Positions 17,467 to 25,655 of a stretch of DNA of 64,000 nucleotides are shown here, in pieces (the stretch's first letter is position 1; each line of letters begins with the position of its first letter). Source of the DNA: UBA4732 sp963823075 (GTDB lineage: Bacteria; Planctomycetota; Planctomycetia; Gemmatales; Gemmataceae). The notes beneath the pieces were generated by a model that was given only the letters and a program-made list of their open reading frames with translations, had not been told where the DNA came from and did no database searches. The stretch spans positions 7,467 through 71,466 of the forward strand of contig CAWGKE010000018.1 of NCBI GenBank assembly GCA_963823075.1, written 5' to 3'. The translations under genes and the position numbers were made by a program.

Positions 17467-18810
17467 TCATTGATTCGGATTGGGCCGACCGGGCCGGCCG
17501 CCAGGAGGACCGAAGCTCAGCTCGAACTTGTCGCCGGTCAGGTCCTTCCACGTCTTCTTCTGGTCGTCGGTCAGGCCCTTGACGATCTTGTCCATCGCGT
17601 CGGATCGCAGGGTCTGAACCTTCTTCATGGCGTCGGCCATCTTCTCACGGTCGCCTTGGGCGCCCTGGAAGGCGTCCTGCGTGTCCTTTTGCAGGCCTTC
17701 CGCCGCGTCCTTGATTTCTTTCTTCTGGGCGTCGGTCAGTTTCAGCGCGCTCTGCACGTCGTCCAGCGAGAAGGCGGCGAGGCCGGCGGCCTGCACCTGG
17801 ATCTGCTTGAGCCGCTTGCTCTGGTCGGCCTTGAGGACGCCGGCGAGCGCCTTTTCCAGGTCCTCGTTCTGGCTCTTTTGCAGCTCGCCCATCTTCGCGA
17901 AATCCATGTCGGCGCGGGCCTTGTCCATGTCGTCCTTGTACTTCGCGCGCACCGTGTCTCCGGCCTTCTGAACGTCGCTCTTCTGGTCGTCGGTGAGTTT
18001 CAGTTCCTCCTGCACCTTGTCGTTCCGCAGCAACCCGCCGACGCCGAAGGCCCGACCCGGGCCGCCGCCGGGGCCGAAGGCGCCGCCGCCGGGGCCGCCG
18101 GGGCCGAAGCCGCCGCCGAAACCGCCGGGACCGAAACCACCCGGACCGCCGAGCGCGACCGCGAACTTATCGCCGGTCAGGTCTTTCCACGTCTTCTTCT
18201 GATCGTCGCTCAGGCCGTCCACGATCTTGCTGAGAGTGTCGGTGCGCAGCGCCTGCACCTTCTTCATGGCGTCGGCCATCTTCTCGCGGTCGCCCTGGGC
18301 GCCCTGCATGAGATCGCGGATGTCGTCTTGCAGGTCCTTGCCTTCCTGCTTGACGTCGTCTTTCTGCTTGTCGGTCAGCTTCAGGGCGGTCTGCACGTCG
18401 TCCATCGAGAACGCGGCGAGGCCGGCGTTCTGCACCTGGATCTGCTTGACGCGCTTGGTCTGCTCAGGCTTGAGGACGTCGGCCAGGGCCTTTTCCAGGT
18501 CGGCGGACATCGATTTCCGCAGCTCGCCCATCTTCGGGAAGTCGCGGTCGGCGCGGGCCTTGTCCATGTCGTCCTTGTACTTGGCGCTGACCGTGTCGGT
18601 CGCTTTCTTGATGCCGGCCTTCTGGTCGTCGGTGAGCTTCAGCTCTTCCTGGACCTTGTCGTTGCGCAGGAGCATCTCGATGCTCGGGGCCTGCTGCATC
18701 ATGCCGCCGAAACCGCCGGGGCCGCCGGGCCGCGGCGGCTGCGCGAATGCGGGGGAGGCTGCCAGCACGATCGCGCCGGCGGCCAGGACCTTGGCGTATA
18801 CGCTACGCAT
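17467..18810 (-). CDS. Exported LTxxQ-type helical protein with an internal duplication
   Basis: 447 residues. A signal peptide (RSVYAKVLAAGAIVLAASPAFA) leads into two near-identical halves separated by a Gly/Pro/Phe linker. Each half has LRNDKVQEELKLTDDQK, then a helix with KYKDDMDKARAD, then ALKLTDxQK and ends with DDQKKTWKDLTGDKF. The LT-x-x-Q/K helices are like those of Spy/CpxP periplasmic proteins, though that similarity is only by motif. There are two possible ATGs (18813, 18810), and the second is better spaced from gaggag. The function is unknown; the duplication is recent by identity. Confidence 0.75.
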   Translation of the reverse strand: MRSVYAKVLAAGAIVLAASPAFAQPPRPGGPGGFGGMMQQAPSIEMLLRNDKVQEELKLTDDQKAGIKKATDTVSAKYKDDMDKARADRDFPKMGELRKSMSADLEKALADVLKPEQTKRVKQIQVQNAGLAAFSMDDVQTALKLTDKQKDDVKQEGKDLQDDIRDLMQGAQGDREKMADAMKKVQALRTDTLSKIVDGLSDDQKKTWKDLTGDKFAVALGGPGGFGPGGFGGGFGPGGPGGGAFGPGGGPGRAFGVGGLLRNDKVQEELKLTDDQKSDVQKAGDTVRAKYKDDMDKARADMDFAKMGELQKSQNEDLEKALAGVLKADQSKRLKQIQVQAAGLAAFSLDDVQSALKLTDAQKKEIKDAAEGLQKDTQDAFQGAQGDREKMADAMKKVQTLRSDAMDKIVKGLTDDQKKTWKDLTGDKFELSFGPPGGRPGRPNPNQ

Positions 18811-19304
18811 CATCCAACTCCTCGGGACGGGGAAAGGGGGAACCCTTGCGAGTACACGAGTAGAAACTCCGCAACCGCCCCGGGGTATCGCGGCCGGGCG
18901 GCCGGCGGGGGTGGGGCGCCCGGCCGGGCAAGCCCGGCCGGGCGACGCGGGTCTCCCCCCTCCGAGGAGGGTACTCGCACGACCCACCTACCCCGGTAGT
19001 CGCGGCCGGGGCCGTGGCGCCGCCGCGCAATCGTGGTTTTTTCTGGAACGAGGAACCGGCAAGAAGGGGACGAACCACAAGGAGTCGGGCGAGCCCGCAG
19101 CGCCAAGCAAGGGCGAGACCGCCCCGCTCGCCCTCTCCAGGAACTCTCTTCGAGAATTGCGGACGTAACACAGACGTAAAGAACATTATACACGGTCGGT
19201 GCGCGTACCAACCCCCTCCCCGCGCCGCTTTCCGAGATCTGCCCGCATCGTCGTTGGGACTGCTGGCACGCCTACCGTCGGGCCGCGGTCGCGTTGGGAC
19301 GCGC
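18811..19304. other. Intergenic, 494 bp, with a double palindrome
   Basis: No credible gene is present. It holds two adjacent copies of the 12-bp palindrome gcccggccgggc (18918-18929 and 18932-18943). The end next to the IS110 gene has no clear inverted repeat, as expected for IS110 elements. Confidence 0.6.
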
Positions 19305-20702
19305 TCACGGCGCCGCCGGCTCCAGACGATAGCCCAACTCCGCCGCCTTCCGCGCCAGGCCCTTCACCTGGCGTAATCGATACGCCTCCTCACAGGCCCC
19401 CTGCTCCTGACGCACGTATGCCTCGCCGTACTTCAAGAGGCGGTACACCCGCTCCGCGATCTTCCGCGCCGTCGCCACCACCGCCTTGCCGCCCCCGGCC
19501 CGCGCCGCAATCCGCCGGTAGAACGCCCCCAACGCGTTCTTGGCGTGGTGGCAGCCCTGCGCCGCCAGGCGAAACGCCCGCGCCGCACGGTTGGAGCCCC
19601 GACGCACCCGCCGGCTCCTGATCTTCCCCGCCGAACCCTGGTGCTGCGGACAGAGCCCCAGCCAACTGACGAACCGCTTGACCGTCGGGAACTTGCTCAG
19701 GTCCGTGCCCAACTCGCTCAGGACCACCAAGGCCGTCGCCGCGTCGATGCCCTCGATCGCCGTCAGGTCCACCCCCGCCAGCCGGAACAGCGAACCGCGC
19801 ACGTCGAAACGGGCTTCGTTCGCCGCCCGGCCCCGCTTGCGAGGCTTGGGCGGCAGGGGCCGGCCGCCGCTCTTGTCCGTGAAGGTCCCCAGGTAGGCTT
19901 CGACCTGCGCGTCGCACTCGTGCAGCCGCGCGTGGTAGCACTCGTACAACGCCAACGCCTGGCGCAGCGCGAACAAGTGTTCCTCGCGCCAATTGCCCTG
20001 CAAGGCCCGCGCCAATTCCGCCTCCGTCCGCCGGCACCGCTCGTGACGCAACTTCGCCAACTCCCGAGGATCGCGTTCGCCGCGCAGGATCGCCTGGAGG
20101 ATGGCCAGGCCCGTCACGCCGACCACGTCGCTGACCGCCTCGGTCAACTTGACGTTCATCTCCTCCAACGCCTTTTGCACGTGCTGGACGTGCTGGCCGG
20201 CGTAGCCGATCAGCATCTGCCGTTGCCGCAGGTAACCGCGCAGGACCACCACCTGATCCTCCGGCCGGAACGACGCGCTCAACAGCCCGTAGCTGTGCAG
20301 CCGTTGAATCCATTGGCAATCCAGCACGTCGCTCTTGGGCCGGCCGGGCGCGTGCCGCGTCTGCCGCGGATCGACCAGATAGACCGCAAAGCCGCGCCGC
20401 TCCAACAGTTCGAACAGCGGCACCCAGTAGACGCCGGTCGATTCCATCGCCACCGTGGTGACGTCGCAGGCCTGGAGCCAATCGGCGAGCGCCTCCAGGT
20501 CGGCGGTGCAGGCGCCGAAGGCGCGGACGTGGGGCGGCAGGTGGGCAGCCGGGTCGGCGGGGTCGGCGGCCACCGCCGCGGGCGGCACGGCGACGTAGTG
20601 GCGCGCCGCATGGACGTCGATGCCGGCGGCGTGCGGGTTGGTGACCCGCAGCGGCTCAGGGGAGGCGACGATACGACCGTCTTGGCGAAAGCGTGGCGTC
20701 AT
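19305..20702 (-). CDS. IS110 family transposase
   Basis: 465 residues. The N-terminal RuvC-like DEDD domain shows AAGIDVHAARHYVAV, TTVAMESTGVYWVPL and PKSDVLDCQWIQRLHSYGLL. The C-terminal Tnp20 domain shows VDLTAIEGIDAATALVVLSE, FVSWLGLCPQHQGSAGK with the conserved Ser, and RAARAFRLAAQGCHHAK. IS110 elements usually lack terminal repeats and use a structured bridge RNA from their non-coding ends. The flanks here (up to 20991 and from 18811) are where it would lie, but I cannot define it. I chose the ATG at 20702, before the first conserved strand. The frame is intact. Confidence 0.9.
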   Translation of the reverse strand: MTPRFRQDGRIVASPEPLRVTNPHAAGIDVHAARHYVAVPPAAVAADPADPAAHLPPHVRAFGACTADLEALADWLQACDVTTVAMESTGVYWVPLFELLERRGFAVYLVDPRQTRHAPGRPKSDVLDCQWIQRLHSYGLLSASFRPEDQVVVLRGYLRQRQMLIGYAGQHVQHVQKALEEMNVKLTEAVSDVVGVTGLAILQAILRGERDPRELAKLRHERCRRTEAELARALQGNWREEHLFALRQALALYECYHARLHECDAQVEAYLGTFTDKSGGRPLPPKPRKRGRAANEARFDVRGSLFRLAGVDLTAIEGIDAATALVVLSELGTDLSKFPTVKRFVSWLGLCPQHQGSAGKIRSRRVRRGSNRAARAFRLAAQGCHHAKNALGAFYRRIAARAGGGKAVVATARKIAERVYRLLKYGEAYVRQEQGACEEAYRLRQVKGLARKAAELGYRLEPAAP

Positions 20703-20991
20703 GGCGACCTCGGGATGAGGGTGCGGGTGGTCAACGGGCGAAGGGGCCGCGGGCGCGGGAGTGCGTAACGGAGGCAGTCTCTCCAACGGGAACACGCCGC
20801 GGCGTGTCGCCAATGCGGTCGTCGCAGACTCCCGGGACCAAGCTTGCTTTCGGGCACGAAGCGCCAAGGCACGAGCGGCCACCTCGACCCGCGGCCCCGC
20901 ACCGATAGGATAGGCATTCCCGTGGCGCGCTGGACCTCGGGCCCAAGTACCGGGTTGAGGTCACCATCCCGGGGCGTCAGGGCATCCGCGC
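20703..20991. other. Inter-IS DNA with a gene remnant
   Basis: Between the IS110 and IS5 elements no full gene remains. A plus-strand reading at about 20930-21030 gives LDLGPKYRVEVTIPGRQGI and is cut by the IS5 element, so it looks like the tail of a disrupted coding sequence. It could also hold the non-coding end of the IS110 element. Confidence 0.4.
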
Positions 20992-20994
20992 TAA

Positions 20995-21986
20995 GAGTCT
21001 GTTCCATAAGGGGGTGTCGGCCATAGAATAGGGTATGGAACACAAACCCTATCCGAGCGACCTCACGGACGACCAATGGGCGACTCTCCAGCCGCTGATC
21101 CCGCCCGCCCGGCCCGGAGGGCGACCCCGTAAAACCGACATGCGTGCGGTGGTCAACGCCTTGTTCTACGTCACCCGCCAGGGTTGCACGTGGCGGGCGC
21201 TGCCCCACGACTTCCCGCCCTGGAAGACCGTCTACAACTACTTCCAGGGGTTCCAGGGGAACGGCGCCTGGCAGCGTCTCGTCGATGCGCTCCGGGAACG
21301 CGTGCGTGGCAAGGCCGGCCGGCAGCCGACGCCCAGCGCCGCGGCCATCGACAGCCAGTCGGTCAAGACGGCCGAGGGCGGACGGGAGATTGGCAACGAC
21401 GGCGGCAAGAAGGTCCATGGTCGCAAACGGCATATCCTCGTTGACACGCTGGGTTTGCTGATCGCCGTTGTGGTGACGGCCGCCAACGTGGACGACGGCC
21501 GCGCCGCCCAGGACGTTTTCGCCCAGGCGCGGGGCCGGGACTTCCCCCGCTTGGAAGTCGTATTCGCGGACAACAAGTATCACAACTATGCCCTGTATGA
21601 CTGGCTGCGTCTTCACCGCCGGCCCTATCGGCTGGAAGTGGTCAGCCGGCCGCAGGGCGAGCGGAAGTTCAAGCCCTTGAAGATCCGCTGGGTGGTGGAA
21701 CGGACCTTCGCCTGGCTGGGGCGTTACCGGCGGCTGAGCAAGGACTACGAGCATCTGCCGGAGTCGAGTGAAGCCATGGTGCAACTCGGCGCCATCCATC
21801 ACATGCTCCGGCGACTCAAACCGAAACGGAAGGCATGGAGCCAGCGTTTCCGGTTCAAAGGCCATCGGCCCAAATCGGCCGCGTAGGGCCTTAAAGCCTA
21901 TCCCAAAACCACCGTCGATCATGACGATTCTCGTCAAATTGGTGATGTTTCGACGGTTTTGGGATAGGCTCTTATGGAACAGACTT
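20995..21986 (+). mobile_element. IS5 family insertion sequence
   Basis: Terminal repeats agtctgttccataag (from 20996) and its complement cttatggaacagact (to 21985) enclose one transposase gene. A possible TAA target duplication lies at 20992-20994 and 21987-21989. A second inner palindrome (agcctatcccaaaacc, about 21896-21971) follows the gene and may be its terminator. Confidence 0.8.
21035..21886 (+). CDS. IS5 family transposase
   Basis: 283 residues. The N-terminal DUF4096-like domain is LTDDQWATLQPLIPPA and QGCTWRALPHDFPPWKTVYN. The DDE triad lies in AAIDSQSVKTAEGG, VFADNKYHNYALYDWL and VVERTFAWLGRYRRLSKDYE. This matches the IS1031/IS427 groups of IS5. The frame is intact and the ends are present. 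Confidence 0.92.
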   Translation: MEHKPYPSDLTDDQWATLQPLIPPARPGGRPRKTDMRAVVNALFYVTRQGCTWRALPHDFPPWKTVYNYFQGFQGNGAWQRLVDALRERVRGKAGRQPTPSAAAIDSQSVKTAEGGREIGNDGGKKVHGRKRHILVDTLGLLIAVVVTAANVDDGRAAQDVFAQARGRDFPRLEVVFADNKYHNYALYDWLRLHRRPYRLEVVSRPQGERKFKPLKIRWVVERTFAWLGRYRRLSKDYEHLPESSEAMVQLGAIHHMLRRLKPKRKAWSQRFRFKGHRPKSAA

Positions 21987-22097
21987 TAAGAAACTCCCCA
22001 TCCCATCCGCCCCAGGCCCATGCTGCAGACTGTAGTGCGCCCTGAAATGAGACCACCAAGGCACGTTGCCTATGGTACAGTCGTCACGATCAACGGC

Positions 22098-22167
22098 GAT
22101 CTTCTTCCCCTCCCGCCTCCCGGCCTCAGCCCCGGTGAAGGCCGGGAGGCGGGAGGGGAAGAAGATC
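22098..22167. repeat. 28-bp perfect palindrome inside the IS3 element
   Basis: Arms 22098-22125 and 22140-22167 (gatcttcttcccctcccgcc and onward) are perfect over a 14-base loop. It is located just past the stop of orfB (22180, minus strand) and so is a probable terminator of the transposase transcript, or a host palindrome that has entered the element. Confidence 0.75.
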
Positions 22168-22179
22168 GTTGGAGAGCCA

Positions 22180-23006
22180 TCAGGCGGGTTGCTGGCTCCG
22201 CCACTGCTGCTCGAACTCGGCCGGCGTCAGGTAGCCCAGCGCCGAGTGAATGCGCTTGTGGTTGTACACGGCGTCCAGGAAGCGCCCCAGCTGGCGCAAG
22301 GCGTCGGCATAGTCGAGGTCCTCCGACAGATCGACTTCCTCCTCTTTGATGGTCCGCATCAGCCGCTCGGCGAAGCCGTTCTCGCGCGACTCGCCCACGG
22401 CGGCCATGCTGACCCGCGCCCCGACGCCTTGCAGTCGTTGCACGTAGCCGTCGGCGGCGTACTGCACGCCTTGGTCGGAGTGGTGGATCTGGGGGCGGCC
22501 GCGGGCCAGCACCGCTCCAGGGCCGTGAGCGTCAGGCCGCCGTCGAGGCCACGGCCGAGATGCCAGCCTCGGATCAAGCGCGTAAAGACATCCATAACCA
22601 CCGCCAAGTAGACGAAGTCGCGTCGGAGGCGGATATAGGTGATGTCGGCCACCCACACCTGGTCAGGCCGCACGACCTCGAGCGTCTCCACCAGGTTGGG
22701 CCAACGCGGGAAATCGTGGTTGCTGTCGGTGGTTCGCTTGCGTCGGACAGGCGCCGCGCCGTGGAGGCCGAGGTCGGCCATGACGCGACGGACCCGCTTG
22801 GCGTTGACGTCCCAGCCCTCGCGGCGGAGCATGGCGGTCAGTCGGCGGTAGCCGTAGGTGGGCCACTCGCCGGCCAGGCGGGTCAGGGCCTCACGCAGCG
22901 GGGCGTCCTGCTCGCCGGGGTCGGCGGGCGAGCGGTACAGTTGGCAGCGTGGGAAGTCGAGCAGGCGGCAGACCAGCCGCGCCGGGTAGTGTTGGGTCAG
23001 GCTCAT
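22180..23006 (-). CDS. IS3 transposase OrfB (DDE), frameshifted
   Basis: Reads as an HTH_21 plus rve integrase-core protein. The first part has WPTYGYRRLTAMLRREGWDVN and VWVADITYIRLRRDFVYLAV (first Asp). Near 22505 the frame changes, and the rest continues as QIHHSDQGVQYAADGYVQRL (second Asp), ESRENGFAERLMRTIKEEE (Glu) and NHKRIHSALGYLTPAEFE. The length after correction is about 275 residues, normal for OrfB. The ATG at 23006 overlaps the orfA stop. Expression is normally as an OrfAB fusion by -1 frameshifting at the A7 run in orfA. Confidence 0.82.
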
Positions 23007-23389
23007 GACGACCTCCCTGCGGCGTTGGCCAGTCCATTCATGAGCCTGGAGGCTTTTTTTAGAGGCTCTAACAAAACCTCCGAAAACCTTGAAAAACAGG
23101 CCGAATTCGAGGTTTTGTTAGAGCCTCTTAGGATCTCCAGCTCCAGGGCCTGGCGGCCGACCAGCTGCTCCAGGTCGGCGATGCGTTGGCGTTCCTGGCT
23201 GCGCTGCTCGTCGGCCTGGAAGACGAGCGGGAGGCGTTCGAGGAAGGCGTCCTTCCACAGGACGAGGAGCGAGGCGCTGAACTGGTGCAAGCGGCACAGT
23301 TCGGCCTGGGAACGCTCTCCGCGGAGCAGGTCGAGGACCACTTGGGCTTTGAACTCGGGCGTGAAGCTGCGTCGTGCGCGTCGAGGCAT
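23003..23389 (-). CDS. IS3 OrfA (HTH) with slippery A7 and an in-frame insert
   Basis: 128 residues. The HTH_Tnp_1 part (RRSFTPEFKAQVVLDLLRGE) is followed by a leucine-rich coiled coil (ADLEQLVGRQALELEIL). The A7 run on the coding strand (23054-23060) reads CTA AAA AAA G. After a -1 slip there the frame is open through to the OrfB ATG, as expected for programmed frameshifting. A 66-bp palindromic element plus 3-bp duplication (23 codons) lies immediately before the slippery run and keeps the frame open. Confidence 0.8.
   Translation of the reverse strand: MPRRARRSFTPEFKAQVVLDLLRGERSQAELCRLHQFSASLLVLWKDAFLERLPLVFQADEQRSQERQRIADLEQLVGRQALELEILRGSNKTSNSACFSRFSEVLLEPLKKASRLMNGLANAAGRSS
23062..23127. 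mobile_element. 66-bp MITE-like element inside IS3 orfA
   Basis: The 19-bp perfect ends gaggctctaacaaaacctc lie at 23062-23080 and, inverted, at 23109-23127. TTA flanks both sides (23059-23061, 23128-23130), matching a 3-bp target duplication of the TNA type made by IS5-related transposases. Total added length is 69 bp, a multiple of three. Confidence 0.8.
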
Positions 23390-23622
23390 GATTCAGAGAC
23401 TCCCTCCGGGGCCAGTACTTCATATCGTACTGGTCTCACCCGAGGGGCGCACTGCAGACTTTCGCAAAGGCTCATTTCAAAAATGCGCAGCCGCCGGGAA
23501 TTTCGCAGCCGCCCCAGGGAAACGGCCTCCCGGTCCCCAGCTACGAGCTTGTGCGGCCCCACGAATAAAGTAAAGCCGCCGGACGCCTGTTAGCCCGTCT
23601 GGTCCGGTTTGATTCTTGCCGG

Positions 23623-23937
23623 TCATTGCTCGACTCCCTTCTTCTCCATCCTGTTCACGATCTCCAGAGCTTCCTGGCGGCTGCGCTCATCGGCTTCAAA
23701 ATCCGTATAAAAGCCTTTGGCGACCAGCCAGCGCAGCAAAGGCTTGCGGCTATGGAGGCCCTGACGATAATGAATCTGAATGTCCACAGGCTCTCCCATG
23801 ATCTCCTCAATATCTGGCCGGATGGCCTCGGTCACGTTGCTGGTCCAATTGCCGAGATAAACCCAATAAGGCTGGAAGTTCTCGTTGAGACTCGGCACAT
23901 GAATACCTAGACCCAGGAGATGTCCCCGATTCGGCAA
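23623..23937 (-). CDS. Hypothetical protein, likely a remnant
   Basis: 104 residues. I do not recognise it. It is soluble, with NFQPYWVYLGNWTSNVTEAI and a charged helical C-terminus (DERSRQEALEIVNRMEKKG). Its codon use is more AT-rich than its neighbours, and it lies trapped between the IS3 and IS66 elements with about 40 bp to the IS66 gene. It may be an acquired gene or an interrupted piece of a longer one. Confidence 0.4.
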   Translation of the reverse strand: MPNRGHLLGLGIHVPSLNENFQPYWVYLGNWTSNVTEAIRPDIEEIMGEPVDIQIHYRQGLHSRKPLLRWLVAKGFYTDFEADERSRQEALEIVNRMEKKGVEQ

Positions 23938-23976
23938 GATTTCCTTGTCGCCATGTTTCTTAGTAATCGTTCAACG

Positions 23977-25362
23977 CTACGAGAGCAGTGAGGGGCAGGG
24001 TTGGCCGGTGCGATGGGCGAGGACAGCCTCATGCAGGTAATCCAGGACATTCTTCGCCTGCAACCGCCGGGTTTGCACCACGGTCAGAATCCGCTCGACG
24101 AAGCGACAGCCGTTCCCACTCCAGCAGCCGAAACTCCGCCTGCGCCACAGCACCGCCCGACGCAGCAGTCGTTCCACGTGGTTGTTCGTCGGCTCCACTC
24201 CCTCCGTCGTCACGAACGTCCACAGCGCAGGCTCCAACGCCAGCACGTTCTCGCAGAACCGCACCACCGTTGGGTCGGCGCCGAGGATCGCGCCTTCCAG
24301 CAGCACCCGGTTCATCCGTCGCATCACCGGGGCCAGCCGCGCTTCCAGTTGTGCCCGCGTGACCTGTCCGTCCCGGAACCCGTGCCACGCGGCGAAGACC
24401 TTCCTGACCAGTCGCCGCCCCTCCCGTCCGACCCACTCTTCGGGGCCGCCCCGGTCGATGATCTTCTGGAAATCCCGTTTCAGGTGCGCCCAGCAGATCT
24501 GCCGCCGCTGGGGCGGCACCCGGTTGTACGGGCCCCAGCGGTCGCTGCACAGGATCCCCAGGATCTCCAGGCCCAGGATCGCCGTCAGGCCCGCCGCGCT
24601 TCGGCGGGCGTGGATCACGAAGGCCACCACCTGGGTGGTGGCCGCCGCCCACAGCCAGCACAACGCCCCCGCGAGTTTCCAACTGGTCTCGTCGGCGTTC
24701 TTGACCGCCGCCTGGCGCACCGCCGCCACCGCCTCCTGGTGGGCCGTCTCCAGGGCGGCGCCGACTTCTTGCTCGAGGTTGCAGACCGTGCCCAAGGCGA
24801 TCGGGGCGTCGAAGACCGCGTCGGCGATCTCCTCGACGCCGCGCTTGCTCAGGCCGTGACAGCCGGAGAAGTAGGACAGCGTGCCGGTCAGCCGCGGCCC
24901 GACACTGTGGGCGCGAACCGCCGCCGGGATGACCGCATGCGTCCGGTGGCCGCAGCAGGGGCAGGTGCGGGCGTGGCCCTGGTACTCGGTGACCTCGGCT
25001 ATGACCGGGGGCAGTTCGATGGTTTGGAAGCGGGTGGGCTCGGGATCGCCCGGCGAGGGCTGGGCGGGCAGGGCCGCGGCACAGCGCTCACACCGCTTGG
25101 GGACCAAGTGCTTGAAATGGTTGACCCGCTCGGCGGGAAGCAACCGCCGCAGCTGCGGGGGATGGCCCAGTTGTCCGCCGGCTGGACGTTTGGACTTCTT
25201 TTTCTGGACCGGCTTGGGTGCGCCGGGGGGATTGGCGGACGGCGGCAGCGAGGAGTTGGAACTGTTGGTGCCGAGTCGGGCTTCCAACTCGGCGACGCGG
25301 CGTTCCAACTCGGCGATGCGCCTATCGCGTTCGCAGCATCCCGGGCACACGGAAGCGTCCAT
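23977..25362 (-). CDS. IS66 family transposase (TnpC)
   Basis: 461 residues. It has an N-terminal leucine zipper (RIAELERRVAELEARLGTNS), a zinc-binding segment (CERCAAAL and CPCCGHRTH) and then the IS66 DDE core: NADETSWKLAGALCWLWAA, GILCSDRWGPYN with CWAHLKRDFQKI, and TNNHVERLLRRAVLWRR. The helper genes tnpA and tnpB of classical IS66 are missing, which is common for planctomycete copies. Clear terminal repeats were not found. The frame is intact. Confidence 0.9.
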   Translation of the reverse strand: MDASVCPGCCERDRRIAELERRVAELEARLGTNSSNSSLPPSANPPGAPKPVQKKKSKRPAGGQLGHPPQLRRLLPAERVNHFKHLVPKRCERCAAALPAQPSPGDPEPTRFQTIELPPVIAEVTEYQGHARTCPCCGHRTHAVIPAAVRAHSVGPRLTGTLSYFSGCHGLSKRGVEEIADAVFDAPIALGTVCNLEQEVGAALETAHQEAVAAVRQAAVKNADETSWKLAGALCWLWAAATTQVVAFVIHARRSAAGLTAILGLEILGILCSDRWGPYNRVPPQRRQICWAHLKRDFQKIIDRGGPEEWVGREGRRLVRKVFAAWHGFRDGQVTRAQLEARLAPVMRRMNRVLLEGAILGADPTVVRFCENVLALEPALWTFVTTEGVEPTNNHVERLLRRAVLWRRRSFGCWSGNGCRFVERILTVVQTRRLQAKNVLDYLHEAVLAHRTGQPCPSLLS

Positions 25363-25655
25363 GCCACGATTTTAGCAGTCGGCTCTCGGCGCAGCTGCGC
25401 TGCTTTGCGAATTCCGCTGGACGGTTACCATGACCGCTACGGCGAACCGGTGCATACGGTTCTGGTGCTGCTGCATCGGCGGGCCGACCGCTCGGACCTG
25501 GCGGCGACGCCCTGAAACGTCGGCGGATTTCCCAGAATAGGACGGCCCCGGCGCGCAGGGGTTTGATACACTATCCAAACCAGCGGACCAGAGCATCCCT
25601 CGCCGAACCGCGTTCCCGCCGACGCCCTGACGACGCACCGATAGGAGTGGACCGC
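25363..25655. other. Inter-gene DNA with a coding remnant
   Basis: 293 bp between IS66 and the PSD1 gene. A plus-strand reading at about 25428-25515 gives YHDRYGEPVHTVLVLLHRRA, which looks like a piece of a longer protein cut off by the IS66 insertion. No complete gene is seen. Confidence 0.4.

Larger units (their letters stand above)
22031..23456 (-). mobile_element. IS3 family insertion sequence with GAC target duplication
   Basis: Ends are TGTAGTGCGCCCTGAAATGA (22031 on) and, as reverse complement from 23456, TGCAGTGCGCCCCTCGGGTG; both then read GAGACCA. Flanking GAC occurs at 22028-22030 and 23457-23459. It carries orfA and orfB in the usual overlapping layout. It is damaged by one frame change in orfB and carries a small MITE-like insert in orfA. 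Confidence 0.85.
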
